DNA of 64,000 nt, from positions 1-64,000 of the forward strand of contig NZ_JACHXV010000012.1 in the NCBI RefSeq assembly GCF_014192375.1, read 5' to 3'. The notes under the pieces were generated by a model that saw only the letters and a program-made list of their open reading frames with translations, searched no databases and had not been told where the DNA came from. The translations under genes and the position numbers were made by a program. The stretch comes from Endobacter medicaginis (GTDB lineage: Bacteria > Pseudomonadota > Alphaproteobacteria > Acetobacterales > Acetobacteraceae). Positions 36,887-45,701 of the stretch are shown here, piece after piece (the stretch's first letter is position 1; every line of letters starts with the position of its first letter).

Positions 36887-37729
36887 TCACCCGTGAGGCT
36901 GGGCGCGCTCGCAGAAGAAGGTGCTGCGCCCGGACTGCGTCTCGCGACGGATGCCCGGGCAACGCGCCCCGCAGGCCGAACAGCGCTCACCCTCGCGGCC
37001 GTAGACCTGCCACTGGGCCTGGAAATAGCCCAGCTCGCCGTTCGGCTGCACGTAGTCGCGCAGCGACGACCCGCCCGCCGCTACCGCGGCAGTCAGCACG
37101 CTCACGATCGCGCGACGCAGCCGGCCGATCTCGCGCGGGCCGAGCGACGCGCCGCTGCGGAACGGCGATAGTCGTGCCGCGAACAGCGCCTCGCACACAT
37201 AGATGTTGCCCAGGCCCGCGATCAGCCTCTGGTCGAGCAGGAGCGCCTTGAGCGGCGCGCGGCGGCCGGCCAGGCTTGCGGCCAGCACCGCATCGGTAAA
37301 GTCCGCCGACAGCGGCTCGGGCCCCAGTGCGGCCAGCAGCCTGTGGATCGCCCCGCCCTCCGGCTCGATCAGGTCCAGGGCTCCGAACCGGCGCGGATCG
37401 ACTAGCCCGAGTCGCCAGCCATGCGCCGTGTGCAGCACCACATGCTCGTGCGGGTGCGCTCCGGCTGCCGTCTCCGGCGCGCTGATCACCATGCGCCCCG
37501 ACATGCCGAGATGCAGCAGCAGGCCCGCGCCGCGATCGAGCCGGATGAGGATGTACTTGCCGCGGCGGGTCAGCCCGGTGACGCGCGCGCCCTTCGCCAC
37601 CGCGACCAGACCGGGCGGAATCGCCCAGCGCAGATCGGCGCGCCTGAGCTCGATATCGGCGATGACCTGGCCCAGCAGCGGACCGGCCATGCCGCGCATC
37701 GTGGTCTCGACTTCGGGGAGTTCCGGCAT
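36887..37729 (-). CDS. mutM: Formamidopyrimidine-DNA glycosylase (Fpg/MutM)
   Basis: The 280-residue enzyme excises 8-oxoguanine and formamidopyrimidines and nicks the DNA. The catalytic N-terminal PELPEVETTMRG supplies Pro1 and Glu2 after Met removal. The lysine of RRGKYILIRL (about residue 59) and the helix-two-turn-helix GLGNIYVCEALF follow. A C-terminal zinc finger has CSACGARC and a final Cys in STFFC. All four zinc cysteines are present. It is divergent from ubiE with 31 nt between starts. Confidence 0.97.
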   Translation of the reverse strand: MPELPEVETTMRGMAGPLLGQVIADIELRRADLRWAIPPGLVAVAKGARVTGLTRRGKYILIRLDRGAGLLLHLGMSGRMVISAPETAAGAHPHEHVVLHTAHGWRLGLVDPRRFGALDLIEPEGGAIHRLLAALGPEPLSADFTDAVLAASLAGRRAPLKALLLDQRLIAGLGNIYVCEALFAARLSPFRSGASLGPREIGRLRRAIVSVLTAAVAAGGSSLRDYVQPNGELGYFQAQWQVYGREGERCSACGARCPGIRRETQSGRSTFFCERAQPHG

Positions 37730-37760
37730 GGCTGGGGTTCAGGCTATAGACTGGCCGGAC

Positions 37761-38537
37761 ATGAGCGCCAATGCCCCTCCCCCGTCCAACAACCCCGAGC
37801 TGGCCGGCACCGTCGACTTCGGCTACCGGCAGGTGCCGAGCGGTGAGAAGAAGCCGATGGTGCGCGCGGTGTTCGACAGCGTCGCACGGCGCTACGACAT
37901 CATGAACGACCTGATGTCGCTCGGCATCCACCGGGTCTGGAAGCGCCGTCTGCTGACCCTGCTCGCGCCGCGCCCGCATCTCGAACTGCTCGATCTCGCG
38001 GGAGGTACCGGCGATATCAGCTTCGGCTGGCTCGCCGCCGGCGGCGGTCCGGCGATCCTGTCCGACATCAACGCGCAGATGCTCTCGGTCGGCCGCGAGC
38101 GTGCCGCAGAGCGCGCGATGATCGGCGATCTGCGCTTCCTGGTCGCCGACGCGGAAGCACTTCCGCTGCCGTCGGCCAGCGTCGACCGCGTCACCATCGC
38201 TTTCGGCCTGCGCAACTGCACCGACAAGTTGGCCGTGCTGCGCGAGGCGCGCCGTGTGCTGCGGCCGGGCGGGCGGTTCTTCTGCCTCGAATTCTCCACC
38301 GTGCAGGTCGCCGCCCTCGCGCCGGTCTATGACGCCTGGTCGTTCAAGGTGCTGCCGCGGCTCGGCTCGGCTGTCGCGGGCGATGCCGAGAGCTACCAGT
38401 ATCTCGCCGAGAGCATCCGCACCTTCCCCCGCCAGGAGGTGCTCGCCGAGATGATGCGCGAGGCCGGGCTGGAACGCGTGAGTTACGAGAACATGAGCGC
38501 CGGCATCGTCGCGATCCATTCCGGCTGGCGGCTGTAA
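37761..38537 (+). CDS. ubiE: Ubiquinone/menaquinone C-methyltransferase UbiE
   Basis: The 258-residue SAM-dependent methyltransferase performs the C-methylation of the ubiquinone (and demethylmenaquinone) ring. SAM motif I is ELLDLAGGTGDISFGW (about residues 75-90). The UbiE signatures YDIMNDLMSLGIHRVWKRR and RVTIAFGLRNCTDK are present, and SYENMSAGIVAIHSGWRL ends the chain. I set the start at ATG 37761; the frame extends upstream only as antisense of mutM. In relatives ubiB follows ubiE, but here coaBC follows directly after 5 nt. Confidence 0.97.
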   Translation: MSANAPPPSNNPELAGTVDFGYRQVPSGEKKPMVRAVFDSVARRYDIMNDLMSLGIHRVWKRRLLTLLAPRPHLELLDLAGGTGDISFGWLAAGGGPAILSDINAQMLSVGRERAAERAMIGDLRFLVADAEALPLPSASVDRVTIAFGLRNCTDKLAVLREARRVLRPGGRFFCLEFSTVQVAALAPVYDAWSFKVLPRLGSAVAGDAESYQYLAESIRTFPRQEVLAEMMREAGLERVSYENMSAGIVAIHSGWRL

Positions 38538-38542
38538 GGCAG

Positions 38543-39793
38543 GTGAACGCGCCCCACACACCCGACCGGCTGGCCGGCAGGCGCGTCCTGATCGTCATCA
38601 GCGGCGGTGTGGCGGCGTTCAAGGCGCTCGAACTGATCCGGCTGCTGGTCAAGCGCGGCTGTTCGGTGCGCACGGTCCTGACACGGGCGGGGGCTGAGTT
38701 CGTCACCCCGCTCAGCATCGCCGCGCTGAGCGCCGGCGAGGTGCACACCGAGCTGTTCTCGCTCACCGAGGAAAGCCGGATGGGCCATATCGAGCTGTCG
38801 CGCGCGGCCGACCTGCTGGTGGTGTGCCCGGCCAGTGCGGACATCCTCAGCGCCATGGCCACGGGGCGTGCCCACGACCTCGCCACCACCCTGCTGCTGG
38901 CGACCGACAAGCCGGTGCTGGTCGCCCCCGCGATGAACGTCCGCATGTGGCTGCACCCCGCCACCACCGCCAATGTCGCCACCCTCATCGAGCGCGGGGT
39001 GATGATGGTCGGCCCCGACGAGGGGGTGATGGCCTGCAACGAATACGGCCCCGGCCGCCTCGCCGAACCCGAGGCGATCCTCGCCGCCATCGAGCAGGCG
39101 CTGGAACCCACCCCCGCCCCTGCCCCGCTGCGCGGCCGTCGCGCGCTGGTGACCGCCGGGCCGACGCACGAGCCGATCGACCCGGTGCGCTATCTCGCCA
39201 ACCGCAGCTCCGGGCGCCAGGGGTATGCGATCGCCGCCGCGCTGGCCCGGCTCGGCGCCCAGGTCACGCTGATCAGCGGCCCGACCGCGCTGGCGGCGCC
39301 GGCCGGGGTCGAACGCGTGTCGGTCGAGACCGGCCGTCAGATGCGCGATGCGGTGTTCGCCGCACTGCCCGCCGAGATCGCGGTGATGACCGCCGCCGTC
39401 GCCGACTGGCGCATCGCCGATCCGGCCACCGACAAGATCAAGAAGCGCCCCGGCGGCACGCCGCCCGAACTGCGCCTGCTGCCCAATCCCGACATCCTCG
39501 CCGAGCTCTCGGCCCCCGGCCCCGACCGCCCGCGCCTGGTGATCGGCTTTGCCGCCGAGACCTCGAAGGTGGGTGAGAACGCGCGCGACAAGCTCGCCCG
39601 CAAGGGCTGTGACTGGCTGGTCGCCAATGATGTCAGCGGCGACGTCATGGGGGGGGCGGACAATGCGATCGAGCTGCTCACCCCGCAGGGCTCCGAGCAC
39701 TGGTCACGCCGCAGCAAGGAGGCGATCGCCACCATGCTCGCCGGCCGCATCGCGACCGCGCTCGGACCTCGGACGCCCGGGCCTCAGAAATAG
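38543..39793 (+). CDS. coaBC: Phosphopantothenoylcysteine synthetase/decarboxylase
   Basis: The 416-residue bifunctional enzyme makes 4'-phosphopantetheine for CoA. The CoaC half has GGVAAFKALELIRLL and GHIELSRAADLLVVCPAS with the catalytic His, then DKPVLVAPAMNVRMW. The CoaB half has VTAGPTHEPIDPVRYLANRS, AAVADWRIADPATDKIKK and IGFAAET. The start is a GTG five bases after ubiE, behind GGCAGG. Its end overlaps the convergent VOC gene by ten bases. Confidence 0.96.
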   Translation: MNAPHTPDRLAGRRVLIVISGGVAAFKALELIRLLVKRGCSVRTVLTRAGAEFVTPLSIAALSAGEVHTELFSLTEESRMGHIELSRAADLLVVCPASADILSAMATGRAHDLATTLLLATDKPVLVAPAMNVRMWLHPATTANVATLIERGVMMVGPDEGVMACNEYGPGRLAEPEAILAAIEQALEPTPAPAPLRGRRALVTAGPTHEPIDPVRYLANRSSGRQGYAIAAALARLGAQVTLISGPTALAAPAGVERVSVETGRQMRDAVFAALPAEIAVMTAAVADWRIADPATDKIKKRPGGTPPELRLLPNPDILAELSAPGPDRPRLVIGFAAETSKVGENARDKLARKGCDWLVANDVSGDVMGGADNAIELLTPQGSEHWSRRSKEAIATMLAGRIATALGPRTPGPQK

Positions 39794-40176
39794 GGCGCGT
39801 CGGTCAGGCGCTGCGAGATCCACCAGATCGTGCCGGCCGGGTCGCGTACCCCGCCCTGGCGGTCGCCATAGGGCATGTCGGCCACCTCCATGATCCGCTC
39901 GGCCCCGGCCGCCTCCGCCTGCGCCATCGCCGCATCGGCGTCCGCCACATAGAGATAGAAGGCGGCACGCGACGCCTCGAACGCTGTCGAGGCCTCGCTG
40001 ACCATCAGCGTCACGCCGAACACGTCGATCTGGGCATTGGCGATCCGCCCGTCCGGCGCCCGGCTGCATCCGATCTCGCGTGCGCCGAACGCCGCTGCAA
40101 GGAAACCCAGATAGTCGTCCGCTCCGTTCACGAACAGATAGGGCGTGACGACGCTGAACCCGGCAGGAACACGCAT
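39784..40176 (-). CDS. VOC-superfamily protein (PhnB/glyoxalase-like)
   Basis: The 130-residue protein has the PhnB-type vicinal-oxygen-chelate fold. It starts VTPYLFVNGADDYLGFLAAA, followed by AQIDVFGVTLMVSEAS, AFYLYVADADAAMAQAEAAG and MPYGDRQGGVRDPAGTIWWI. This is the standard pattern of the family often annotated as glyoxalase/bleomycin-resistance related. Metal ligands are incomplete and a substrate cannot be named. It reads toward coaBC and overlaps its end by ten bases, unusual but plausible given the perfect family ends on both sides. Confidence 0.85.
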   Translation of the reverse strand: MRVPAGFSVVTPYLFVNGADDYLGFLAAAFGAREIGCSRAPDGRIANAQIDVFGVTLMVSEASTAFEASRAAFYLYVADADAAMAQAEAAGAERIMEVADMPYGDRQGGVRDPAGTIWWISQRLTDAPYF

Positions 40177-40186
40177 CGCGACGGCC

Positions 40187-40540
40187 TCAGAGGATCTTGT
40201 TGATCAGGCTGGTGCCGAGACCGAACCCGGCACCGTTTTCGAACGCACGGCCGAAATTCGAGTTCAGCAGCCCGCCGAGCAGCCCGCCGATCCCGGCCTG
40301 GGACTGCGGCGCCGAGGCCAGCAGGGCGTGGATGGATTGCAGCAGGCCGCCGATCTGCTCCTGTTCGCCCTTCAGGGCGAGCGCCAGTTCGCGCAGGTCG
40401 AGCGACCATTCGCGTGCCCGCGGATCGCCGGAATCGGCCGCCGACTGGAGCTTGCCGCCAAGCGTCTGCACGGCCTGCGCCGCTTGCTGCGCCTGGGCCT
40501 GCAACTGCTGGAACTGCTGGTCGATGGTCTGCACGTCCAC
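40187..40540 (-). CDS. Unrecognised 117-residue helical protein
   Basis: I do not recognise the family. The GTG at 40540 has GGAGAG five bases upstream. The first half is glutamine/alanine-rich and probably coiled coil ([20 protein letters not shown]), with a helical middle around [20 protein letters not shown]. The tail is glycine-rich and amphipathic ([18 protein letters not shown]). No signal peptide or Cys. It lies upstream of the VOC gene on the same strand with a 10-nt gap and divergent from dut. Confidence 0.6.
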   Translation of the reverse strand: MDVQTIDQQFQQLQAQAQQAAQAVQTLGGKLQSAADSGDPRAREWSLDLRELALALKGEQEQIGGLLQSIHALLASAPQSQAGIGGLLGGLLNSNFGRAFENGAGFGLGTSLINKIL

Positions 40541-40668
40541 ACGAACTCTCCGGCTGGCAGGATGTCGTGCCGCAGGCGACCATAGCCGCCGCCGCGTGTC
40601 CACCTCTTGCCCCCTGCCCGGCCCAGGCGGCAGAACGGGCCCGCCCACGCAGAAGACAGGACACGCCC

Positions 40669-41124
40669 ATGACCGCGCCGACCCGCACCATCGCCGTCCG
40701 CCGGCTGCCGCATGGCGAGGGGCTCGACCTGCCCGCCTACGCCACCGAGGGCGCGGCGGGCATGGACCTGCTCGCCGCCGTCACCGAGCCCATCACCCTG
40801 CCGCCCGGCGGCCGCGCGCTGATCCCGACCGGGCTCGCCATCGCGTTGCCGCCCGGCCATGAGCTTCAGGTGCGCCCGCGCTCCGGGCTGGCGCTCAAGC
40901 ACGGCATCACGTTGCCCAACAGCCCCGGCACCATCGACGAGGATTATCGCGGCGAGCTGCAGATCATCGTGATGAACGCCGGTGACGCGCCCTTCGAGAT
41001 CACGCGCGGGATGCGCATCGCCCAGGGCGTGCTGGCCCCGGTGCTGCGCGCCACCTGGGAGGAAGTCGACACCCTGCCCGAGACGATGCGCGCCCAGGGC
41101 GGATTCGGCAGTACCGGGCACTGA
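40669..41124 (+). CDS. dut: Deoxyuridine 5'-triphosphate nucleotidohydrolase
   Basis: The 151-residue trimeric dUTPase hydrolyses dUTP to dUMP and pyrophosphate. All five motifs are present: [34 protein letters not shown] (with the catalytic Asp), [13 protein letters not shown] and the C-terminal GGFGSTGH arm that closes the site. ATG at 40669 follows ACAGGA; the long upstream extension is antisense of the previous gene. It ends 4 nt before an SMR transporter. Confidence 0.97.
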   Translation: MTAPTRTIAVRRLPHGEGLDLPAYATEGAAGMDLLAAVTEPITLPPGGRALIPTGLAIALPPGHELQVRPRSGLALKHGITLPNSPGTIDEDYRGELQIIVMNAGDAPFEITRGMRIAQGVLAPVLRATWEEVDTLPETMRAQGGFGSTGH

Positions 41125-41128
41125 GCCG

Positions 41129-41458
41129 GTGGACTGGCTGCTGCTGGGGCTCGCCATCGGCGCGGAGGTGGGTGCCACCACCGCGCTCAAGCTCTCCGCC
41201 GGCTTCACCCGGCTGGTGCCCTCGGCCGTCACCGTGCTCGGCTACGGTGTCGCGTTCTATTGCCTCGCACTGGCCCTGCGCACGATCCCGACCGGCATCG
41301 CCTATGCTGTGTGGTCGGGCGTGGGCATCGTGCTGGTCGCGGCCATCGCCTGGATCTGGCAGGGCCAGCGCCTCGGCGTGCCTGCGCTGGCCGGCATCGC
41401 GCTGATCCTCGCCGGCGTGCTGGTGATGAACCTGTGGCCGGACCGCACGCGCGGATGA
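41129..41458 (+). CDS. SMR-family small multidrug/guanidinium transporter
   Basis: The 109-residue, four-helix protein has the SMR pattern. Helix 1 is LLLGLAIGAEVGATTALKLS with the proton/substrate glutamate at residue 13. GFTRLVPSAVTVLGYGVAFY follows, then helix 3 TIPTGIAYAVWSGVGIVLVA, with the GIAYAVWSG core. SMR proteins act as dual-topology dimers, exporting quaternary cations or guanidinium. The GTG start lies four bases after dut, so it is likely translated from the dut message. The partner relation is not functionally obvious. Confidence 0.9.
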   Translation: MDWLLLGLAIGAEVGATTALKLSAGFTRLVPSAVTVLGYGVAFYCLALALRTIPTGIAYAVWSGVGIVLVAAIAWIWQGQRLGVPALAGIALILAGVLVMNLWPDRTRG

Positions 41459-41472
41459 CGCTTTGATGAAGC

Positions 41473-41528
41473 CTGTCGCAGCGGCGCCACAGCCTCCGTG
41501 GCGCAGTGGTGACAGCCCGCAGGGGCTG
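41473..41528 (+). other. Two hairpins between the SMR gene and the ABC permease
   Basis: GCGCCAC (41484-41490) pairs with GTGGCGC (41498-41504), framed by CTGTC (41473-41477) and GACAG (41511-41515). A second hairpin is CAGCCC (41513-41518) with GGGCTG (41523-41528). Neither has a T-run. They may be a terminator for dut-SMR or a leader structure for the ABC operon that starts 46 nt later. Loops do not match guanidine-II ACGR loops. Confidence 0.4.
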
Positions 41529-41573
41529 CGCTAAAGGCGCAAGGGACATCGGACCAGACGGCGCGGGGCGAGC

Positions 41574-43298
41574 ATGTGGACACCAAGAGCCTCCGCCAAC
41601 GCCGCCGTGCGCACCACGCCCAACGTCTTCGACCTGATGGCGATCCTCATCATGCTGGGGGCGGCGATCACCATCGCCGGGGTCGCGCGTCACACGCTCG
41701 CGCCGCTGAGCGCGCCCGGGGCGGCTGAAATCCATCTCGACCCCGCTTTCCTGCCCGGCTACGCGGTGCGCACCACCGCGCGGATGTTCGCAGCCCTCGG
41801 CCTGTCGCTGCTGTTCACCTTCACCTATGCGGTGCTGGCGGCGAAGAGCCGGCGCGCGGGGCTGATCCTGGTGCCGGTGCTCGACATCCTGCAGTCCATC
41901 CCGATCTTCGGCTTCCTGACCTTCACCGTGGTGTTCTTCATGGGGCTGTTCCCCGGCCGCGTGCTGGGCGCGGAGCTGGCGGCGATCTTCACCATCTTCA
42001 CCTCGCAGGCCTGGAACATGGCGTTTTCCATGTATCAGTCACTCACCACGGTGCCGCGCGAACTGGACGAGGCGTCGCGCTGCTTCGGGCTGTCGGCCTG
42101 GCAGAAATTCTGGCGTCTCGAGGTGCCGTTCGCCATTCCCGGCCTGGTGTGGAACACCATGATGTCGATGTCGGGCGGCTGGTTCATGGTGGTCGCGTCG
42201 GAGGCGATCTCGGTCGGCGACGTGCATGTCGTGCTGCCGGGCATCGGCTCCTATGTGGGTGCGGCGATCGCCGCACAGGACATCCATGCGGTGTTCTACG
42301 CCATCGTCGCGATGCTGGTGGTCATCATCGCCTATGACCAGCTCATCTTCCGCCCCGTCGTCGCCTGGTCGGCGCGCTTCCGCTACGAGATGACCCAGGG
42401 TGCGGTCGCACAGGATCCGTGGATGCTGACGCTGCTGCGCCGCACCCGGCTGCTGGCCGCGGGCGGACGCATCTTCGGCAGCATGGTCAGCGCGTTCGCC
42501 GGGCTGCGCATCGGCCCGCGTGCGGGGTTCGACCGCAAGCCGCTGCTGCCGCCGCAGGCGATGAACGTCATCTGGGCAGCTTCCCTCGTCACGCTGGTCG
42601 GCTTCGCGGCCTGGCAGATCGCGATGTATGTGCATCACTCGGTGAGCTGGCACGAGGTCGGCCGCGCGGTGCTGTATGGATTTTACACCATGCTGCGGGT
42701 GATCGCGATGATCGCGCTCGCCACCCTGATCTGGGTGCCGGTCGGCGTCTGGCTCGGCCTGCGCCCGGCCTGGGCGCGTCGCGCGCAGCCGGTCGCGCAG
42801 TTCCTCGCCGCCTTCCCCGCCAACCTGTTCTTCCCGCTTTTCGTGGTGGTGATCGTCGCTTTCCACCTCAATCCCGACATCTGGCTGACGCCGCTGATGG
42901 TGCTCGGTACGCAGTGGTACATCCTGTTCAACGTCGTTGCCGGTGCGGCGGCGTTTCCGGGCGAACTGCTGGAAGCCTCGCGCAATTTCAACGTGCGCGG
43001 CTGGCTGTGGTGGCGCAGCGTGATCCTGCCGGGCATCGCACCCTATTACATCACCGGCGCGATCACCGCCTCGGGTGGTGCGTGGAACGCCTCGCTGCTG
43101 GCCGAGGTCGCGAGCTGGGGCCACACCACGCTGCACGCGCACGGCATCGGCGCCTACATCACCGACGCCACCACCGCCGGCGAGACCGCGCGCGTCGCGC
43201 TGGGGATGGTGGTGATGACGCTGTTCGTGCTGAGTTTCAACCGCATCGTCTGGCGCCCGATGTATGCCTATGCCGCCCGCCGGCTGACCTTTGCCTGA
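41574..43298 (+). CDS. Fused double permease of an anion-type ABC transporter (COG4986-like)
   Basis: The 574-residue protein contains two binding-protein-dependent permease modules in one chain. Each has its own EAA-like loop: ELDEASRCFGLSAWQKFWRL near residue 164, and LLEASRNFNVRGWLWWRSVI in the second half near 466. About 12 hydrophobic segments are seen. This duplicated permease is known next to nitrate/sulfonate/bicarbonate-type ATPases. The start at 41574 sits behind GGGGCG. The ATPase follows after ten bases; no substrate-binding protein is encoded nearby. Confidence 0.88.
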   Translation: MWTPRASANAAVRTTPNVFDLMAILIMLGAAITIAGVARHTLAPLSAPGAAEIHLDPAFLPGYAVRTTARMFAALGLSLLFTFTYAVLAAKSRRAGLILVPVLDILQSIPIFGFLTFTVVFFMGLFPGRVLGAELAAIFTIFTSQAWNMAFSMYQSLTTVPRELDEASRCFGLSAWQKFWRLEVPFAIPGLVWNTMMSMSGGWFMVVASEAISVGDVHVVLPGIGSYVGAAIAAQDIHAVFYAIVAMLVVIIAYDQLIFRPVVAWSARFRYEMTQGAVAQDPWMLTLLRRTRLLAAGGRIFGSMVSAFAGLRIGPRAGFDRKPLLPPQAMNVIWAASLVTLVGFAAWQIAMYVHHSVSWHEVGRAVLYGFYTMLRVIAMIALATLIWVPVGVWLGLRPAWARRAQPVAQFLAAFPANLFFPLFVVVIVAFHLNPDIWLTPLMVLGTQWYILFNVVAGAAAFPGELLEASRNFNVRGWLWWRSVILPGIAPYYITGAITASGGAWNASLLAEVASWGHTTLHAHGIGAYITDATTAGETARVALGMVVMTLFVLSFNRIVWRPMYAYAARRLTFA

Positions 43299-43308
43299 GG
43301 ATCGTCCG

Positions 43309-44631
43309 ATGGATCATGTCGTGACCGCCGACACCGAACTGGTCCGCATCCGCGGGGTAAGGCAGGCCTATCACAAGGACAGCAACGCCGACCTCGTGGT
43401 GCTGGACGACGTCAGCCTCGACCTCAAGGCGGGCGAGATCGTCGGGCTGCTGGGCCGGTCGGGCTCGGGCAAGTCCACCCTGCTGCGCATCGTTTCCGGC
43501 CTGCTCAAGCCGACCTCCGGGGATGTGCGCTGGCGTGGCCAGCCGTTGCGTGGCCCCGCCGACGGCGTGGCGATGGTGTTCCAGAGCTTCGCGCTGTTTC
43601 CCTGGCTCACCGTGCAGGCCAATGTCGAGCTGGGTCTGGAAGCCAAGGGTGTGGCGCGGGCCGAGCGCGAGCGGCTTGCCGAGGAAGCGATCGACCTGAT
43701 CGGTCTCGGCGGCTACGAGAACGCCTTCCCCAAGGAGCTGTCCGGCGGCATGCGCCAGCGCGTCGGGCTGGCCCGCGCGCTGGTGGTGCATCCCGACCTG
43801 CTGCTGATGGACGAGCCGTTCTCGGCGCTGGACGTGCTGACCGCGGAGAACCTGCGCACCGACCTCATCGAGCTGTGGTCGGAAGGGCGCCTGCCGGTGA
43901 AATCGGTGCTGATCGTCACCCACAACATCGAGGAGGCGGTGCTGATGTGCGACCGCATCCTGGTGTTCTCCTCCAACCCGGGCCGCGTCGCCCATGAGCT
44001 GACGGTGCCGTTCGCCCATCCGCGCAACCGCCACGACCCTGCCTTCCGCGCCCTGGTGGACCGTATCTACGGGCTGATGACGCGTCGCCCGGTCGAACCG
44101 CCCGCCGCCGGTCCCGGCGAGGAGAAGGCGGGTCCGGCGAAATGGACCGCGCTGGCGCCGCTGCCGACCAACCTGATGGCCGGCCTGCTGGAGACCCTCG
44201 CCGCCGAACCCTATCGCGGCCGCGCCGACCTGCCGCAGCTCGCCTCCGCCCTCCAGCTCGAACTCGACGAGCTGCTGCCCCTTGGTGAATCGCTCCAGAT
44301 GCTGAAATTCGCCGTGCTGGAGGAGGGCGACATCAAGCTGACCGACGCCGGCCGCGCCTTCGTCGCTGAGGAGAACGACGACCGCAAGACGCTGTTCGCG
44401 CAGAGCCTGCTCGCCAACATCCCCCTCGCCGCCGCCATCCGACAGGTGCTCGACGAGCGCTGGAACCACCGTGCCCGCGCCGAACGCTTCCGCGACGAGC
44501 TCGAGGACCACATGTCGCCCGAATACGCCCAGGAGACGCTGCTGACGGTGATCGGCTGGGCGCGCTACGGCGAGCTGTTCAACTACGACGACGAATCGGA
44601 CCAGTTCTTCCTCGAGGAAGAGGACGACTGA
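43309..44631 (+). CDS. ABC ATPase of nitrate/sulfonate type with AAA-associated C-terminal domain
   Basis: The 440-residue protein has an N-terminal ABC domain: Walker A GLLGRSGSGKSTLLRIVSG (about residues 45-63), Q-loop VFQSFALFPWLTV, signature LSGGMRQRVGLARAL and Walker B LLLMDEPFSALD. After residue 270 a separate acidic helical domain (LMAGLLETLAAEPYRGRADL through the end, EEEDD) matches the AAA-associated C-terminal domain. It would energise the fused permease. ATG at 43309 follows GAGG. It ends one base from the convergent reductase gene. Confidence 0.9.
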   Translation: MDHVVTADTELVRIRGVRQAYHKDSNADLVVLDDVSLDLKAGEIVGLLGRSGSGKSTLLRIVSGLLKPTSGDVRWRGQPLRGPADGVAMVFQSFALFPWLTVQANVELGLEAKGVARAERERLAEEAIDLIGLGGYENAFPKELSGGMRQRVGLARALVVHPDLLLMDEPFSALDVLTAENLRTDLIELWSEGRLPVKSVLIVTHNIEEAVLMCDRILVFSSNPGRVAHELTVPFAHPRNRHDPAFRALVDRIYGLMTRRPVEPPAAGPGEEKAGPAKWTALAPLPTNLMAGLLETLAAEPYRGRADLPQLASALQLELDELLPLGESLQMLKFAVLEEGDIKLTDAGRAFVAEENDDRKTLFAQSLLANIPLAAAIRQVLDERWNHRARAERFRDELEDHMSPEYAQETLLTVIGWARYGELFNYDDESDQFFLEEEDD

Positions 44632-45693
44632 TCAGGGGATCAGCCGCCTCTCGCGAAGCTGAGCGAACAGGGCGAAGAAGGCATCGTCGGTCGGCTGGTA
44701 GTCGAGGAAGCCGAGCCGGCGGCTCTTCGACATGTCCGTCACCACCTCGATCGGCCGGCCGAGATCGGCATCAGTGTGCCACGGCGAGACCAGCCGCGAC
44801 AGCTCCGGCTCGACCAGCTTCTCGCGTTCGGCGATCCGCCGCCAGGCGTCGGCATCGTCCGCCATCTGCGCCTCCAGCGGCCGCACCACGCCGTCGAACG
44901 CCGCCGGTTCCAGCCCGAACCAGCCTGCGATGCGGCCCCACATCCAGCGCCAGCGGAAGACGTCGCCGTCGACGACGTTGAACGCCTCGTTCGCCGCCGC
45001 CGGGGTCTGCGCCGCCCAGGCGAGATGGCGCGCAAGCAGCCCTGTATCGGTCATGTCGGTCAGCCCGTCCCACTGCACCGCGGAGCCGGGAAAGCGGAAC
45101 GGCCGGCCGAGCGCGCGACACAGTGTGGCGTAGACCGCAAGCGTGGTGCCCATGTTCATCGCGTTGCCGACCGCCTCGCCGATCAGCGTATGCGGCCGGT
45201 GCACGCTCCAGGTGAAGCCGTCGCGGGCGGCGGCCTCGAACAACTCATCCTCCTGCGCATAGTAGAAGTTCTCGACATCGAGACGCGGCATGTCCTCGCG
45301 CAACGGCGTCGGCGGTGGGGCGCCGGTGCCATAGGCCTCGAACGGGCCGAGATAATGTTTCAGCCCGGTGACCAGCCCGACATGGCGTACGCTGCCGGCC
45401 GGGGCGAGGGCGGACAGCAGGTTGCGCACCATCGCCGCATTGACGCGGATGTTCTCCGCCTCCGTCGGCTGGCGCGACCAGGTGGTGATGAACACCGCAT
45501 CGGGTGTCAGCCCCGACAGCGCCTCGCGCACCCCCTCCGGATCGCCGAGATCGACGGTTACGGGCAGCAGGCCCGGTAAGGCCACCGGGCGCCGGCTCAG
45601 CCCATGCACCCTCCAGCCAAGCGACAGCATATGGCGGGCCGCAGCCGAGCCGGCGATGCCGCTGGCGCCGACGATGAGAACCGTGCGTGTCAT
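44632..45693 (-). CDS. PRISE-like short-chain reductase (SDR superfamily)
   Basis: The 353-residue extended SDR starts with the NADPH motif VLIVGASGIAGSAAARHML (about residues 5-23) and an arginine pair HGLSRRPV that favours NADPH. The active-site features VGLVTGLKHYLGPFE and ENFYYAQEDELFEAA match the progesterone-5-beta-reductase/iridoid-synthase-like (PRISE) family. There the Tyr lies in YYxxED rather than YxxxK. SVHRPHTLIG and LAVYATLCRALGRPFRFPG agree. It probably reduces the double bond of small enones; the physiological substrate is unknown. It is followed by msrA in the same direction upstream by 8 nt. Confidence 0.87.
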   Translation of the reverse strand: MTRTVLIVGASGIAGSAAARHMLSLGWRVHGLSRRPVALPGLLPVTVDLGDPEGVREALSGLTPDAVFITTWSRQPTEAENIRVNAAMVRNLLSALAPAGSVRHVGLVTGLKHYLGPFEAYGTGAPPPTPLREDMPRLDVENFYYAQEDELFEAAARDGFTWSVHRPHTLIGEAVGNAMNMGTTLAVYATLCRALGRPFRFPGSAVQWDGLTDMTDTGLLARHLAWAAQTPAAANEAFNVVDGDVFRWRWMWGRIAGWFGLEPAAFDGVVRPLEAQMADDADAWRRIAEREKLVEPELSRLVSPWHTDADLGRPIEVVTDMSKSRRLGFLDYQPTDDAFFALFAQLRERRLIP

Positions 45694-45701
45694 CTCCGCG
45701 C

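Noticed and set aside
41473-41528. Guanidine-II (mini-ykkC) riboswitch
   Set aside because: Two hairpins are present but the loops are AGCCTCC and GCAG, not ACGR, and the SMR gene lies upstream, not downstream.
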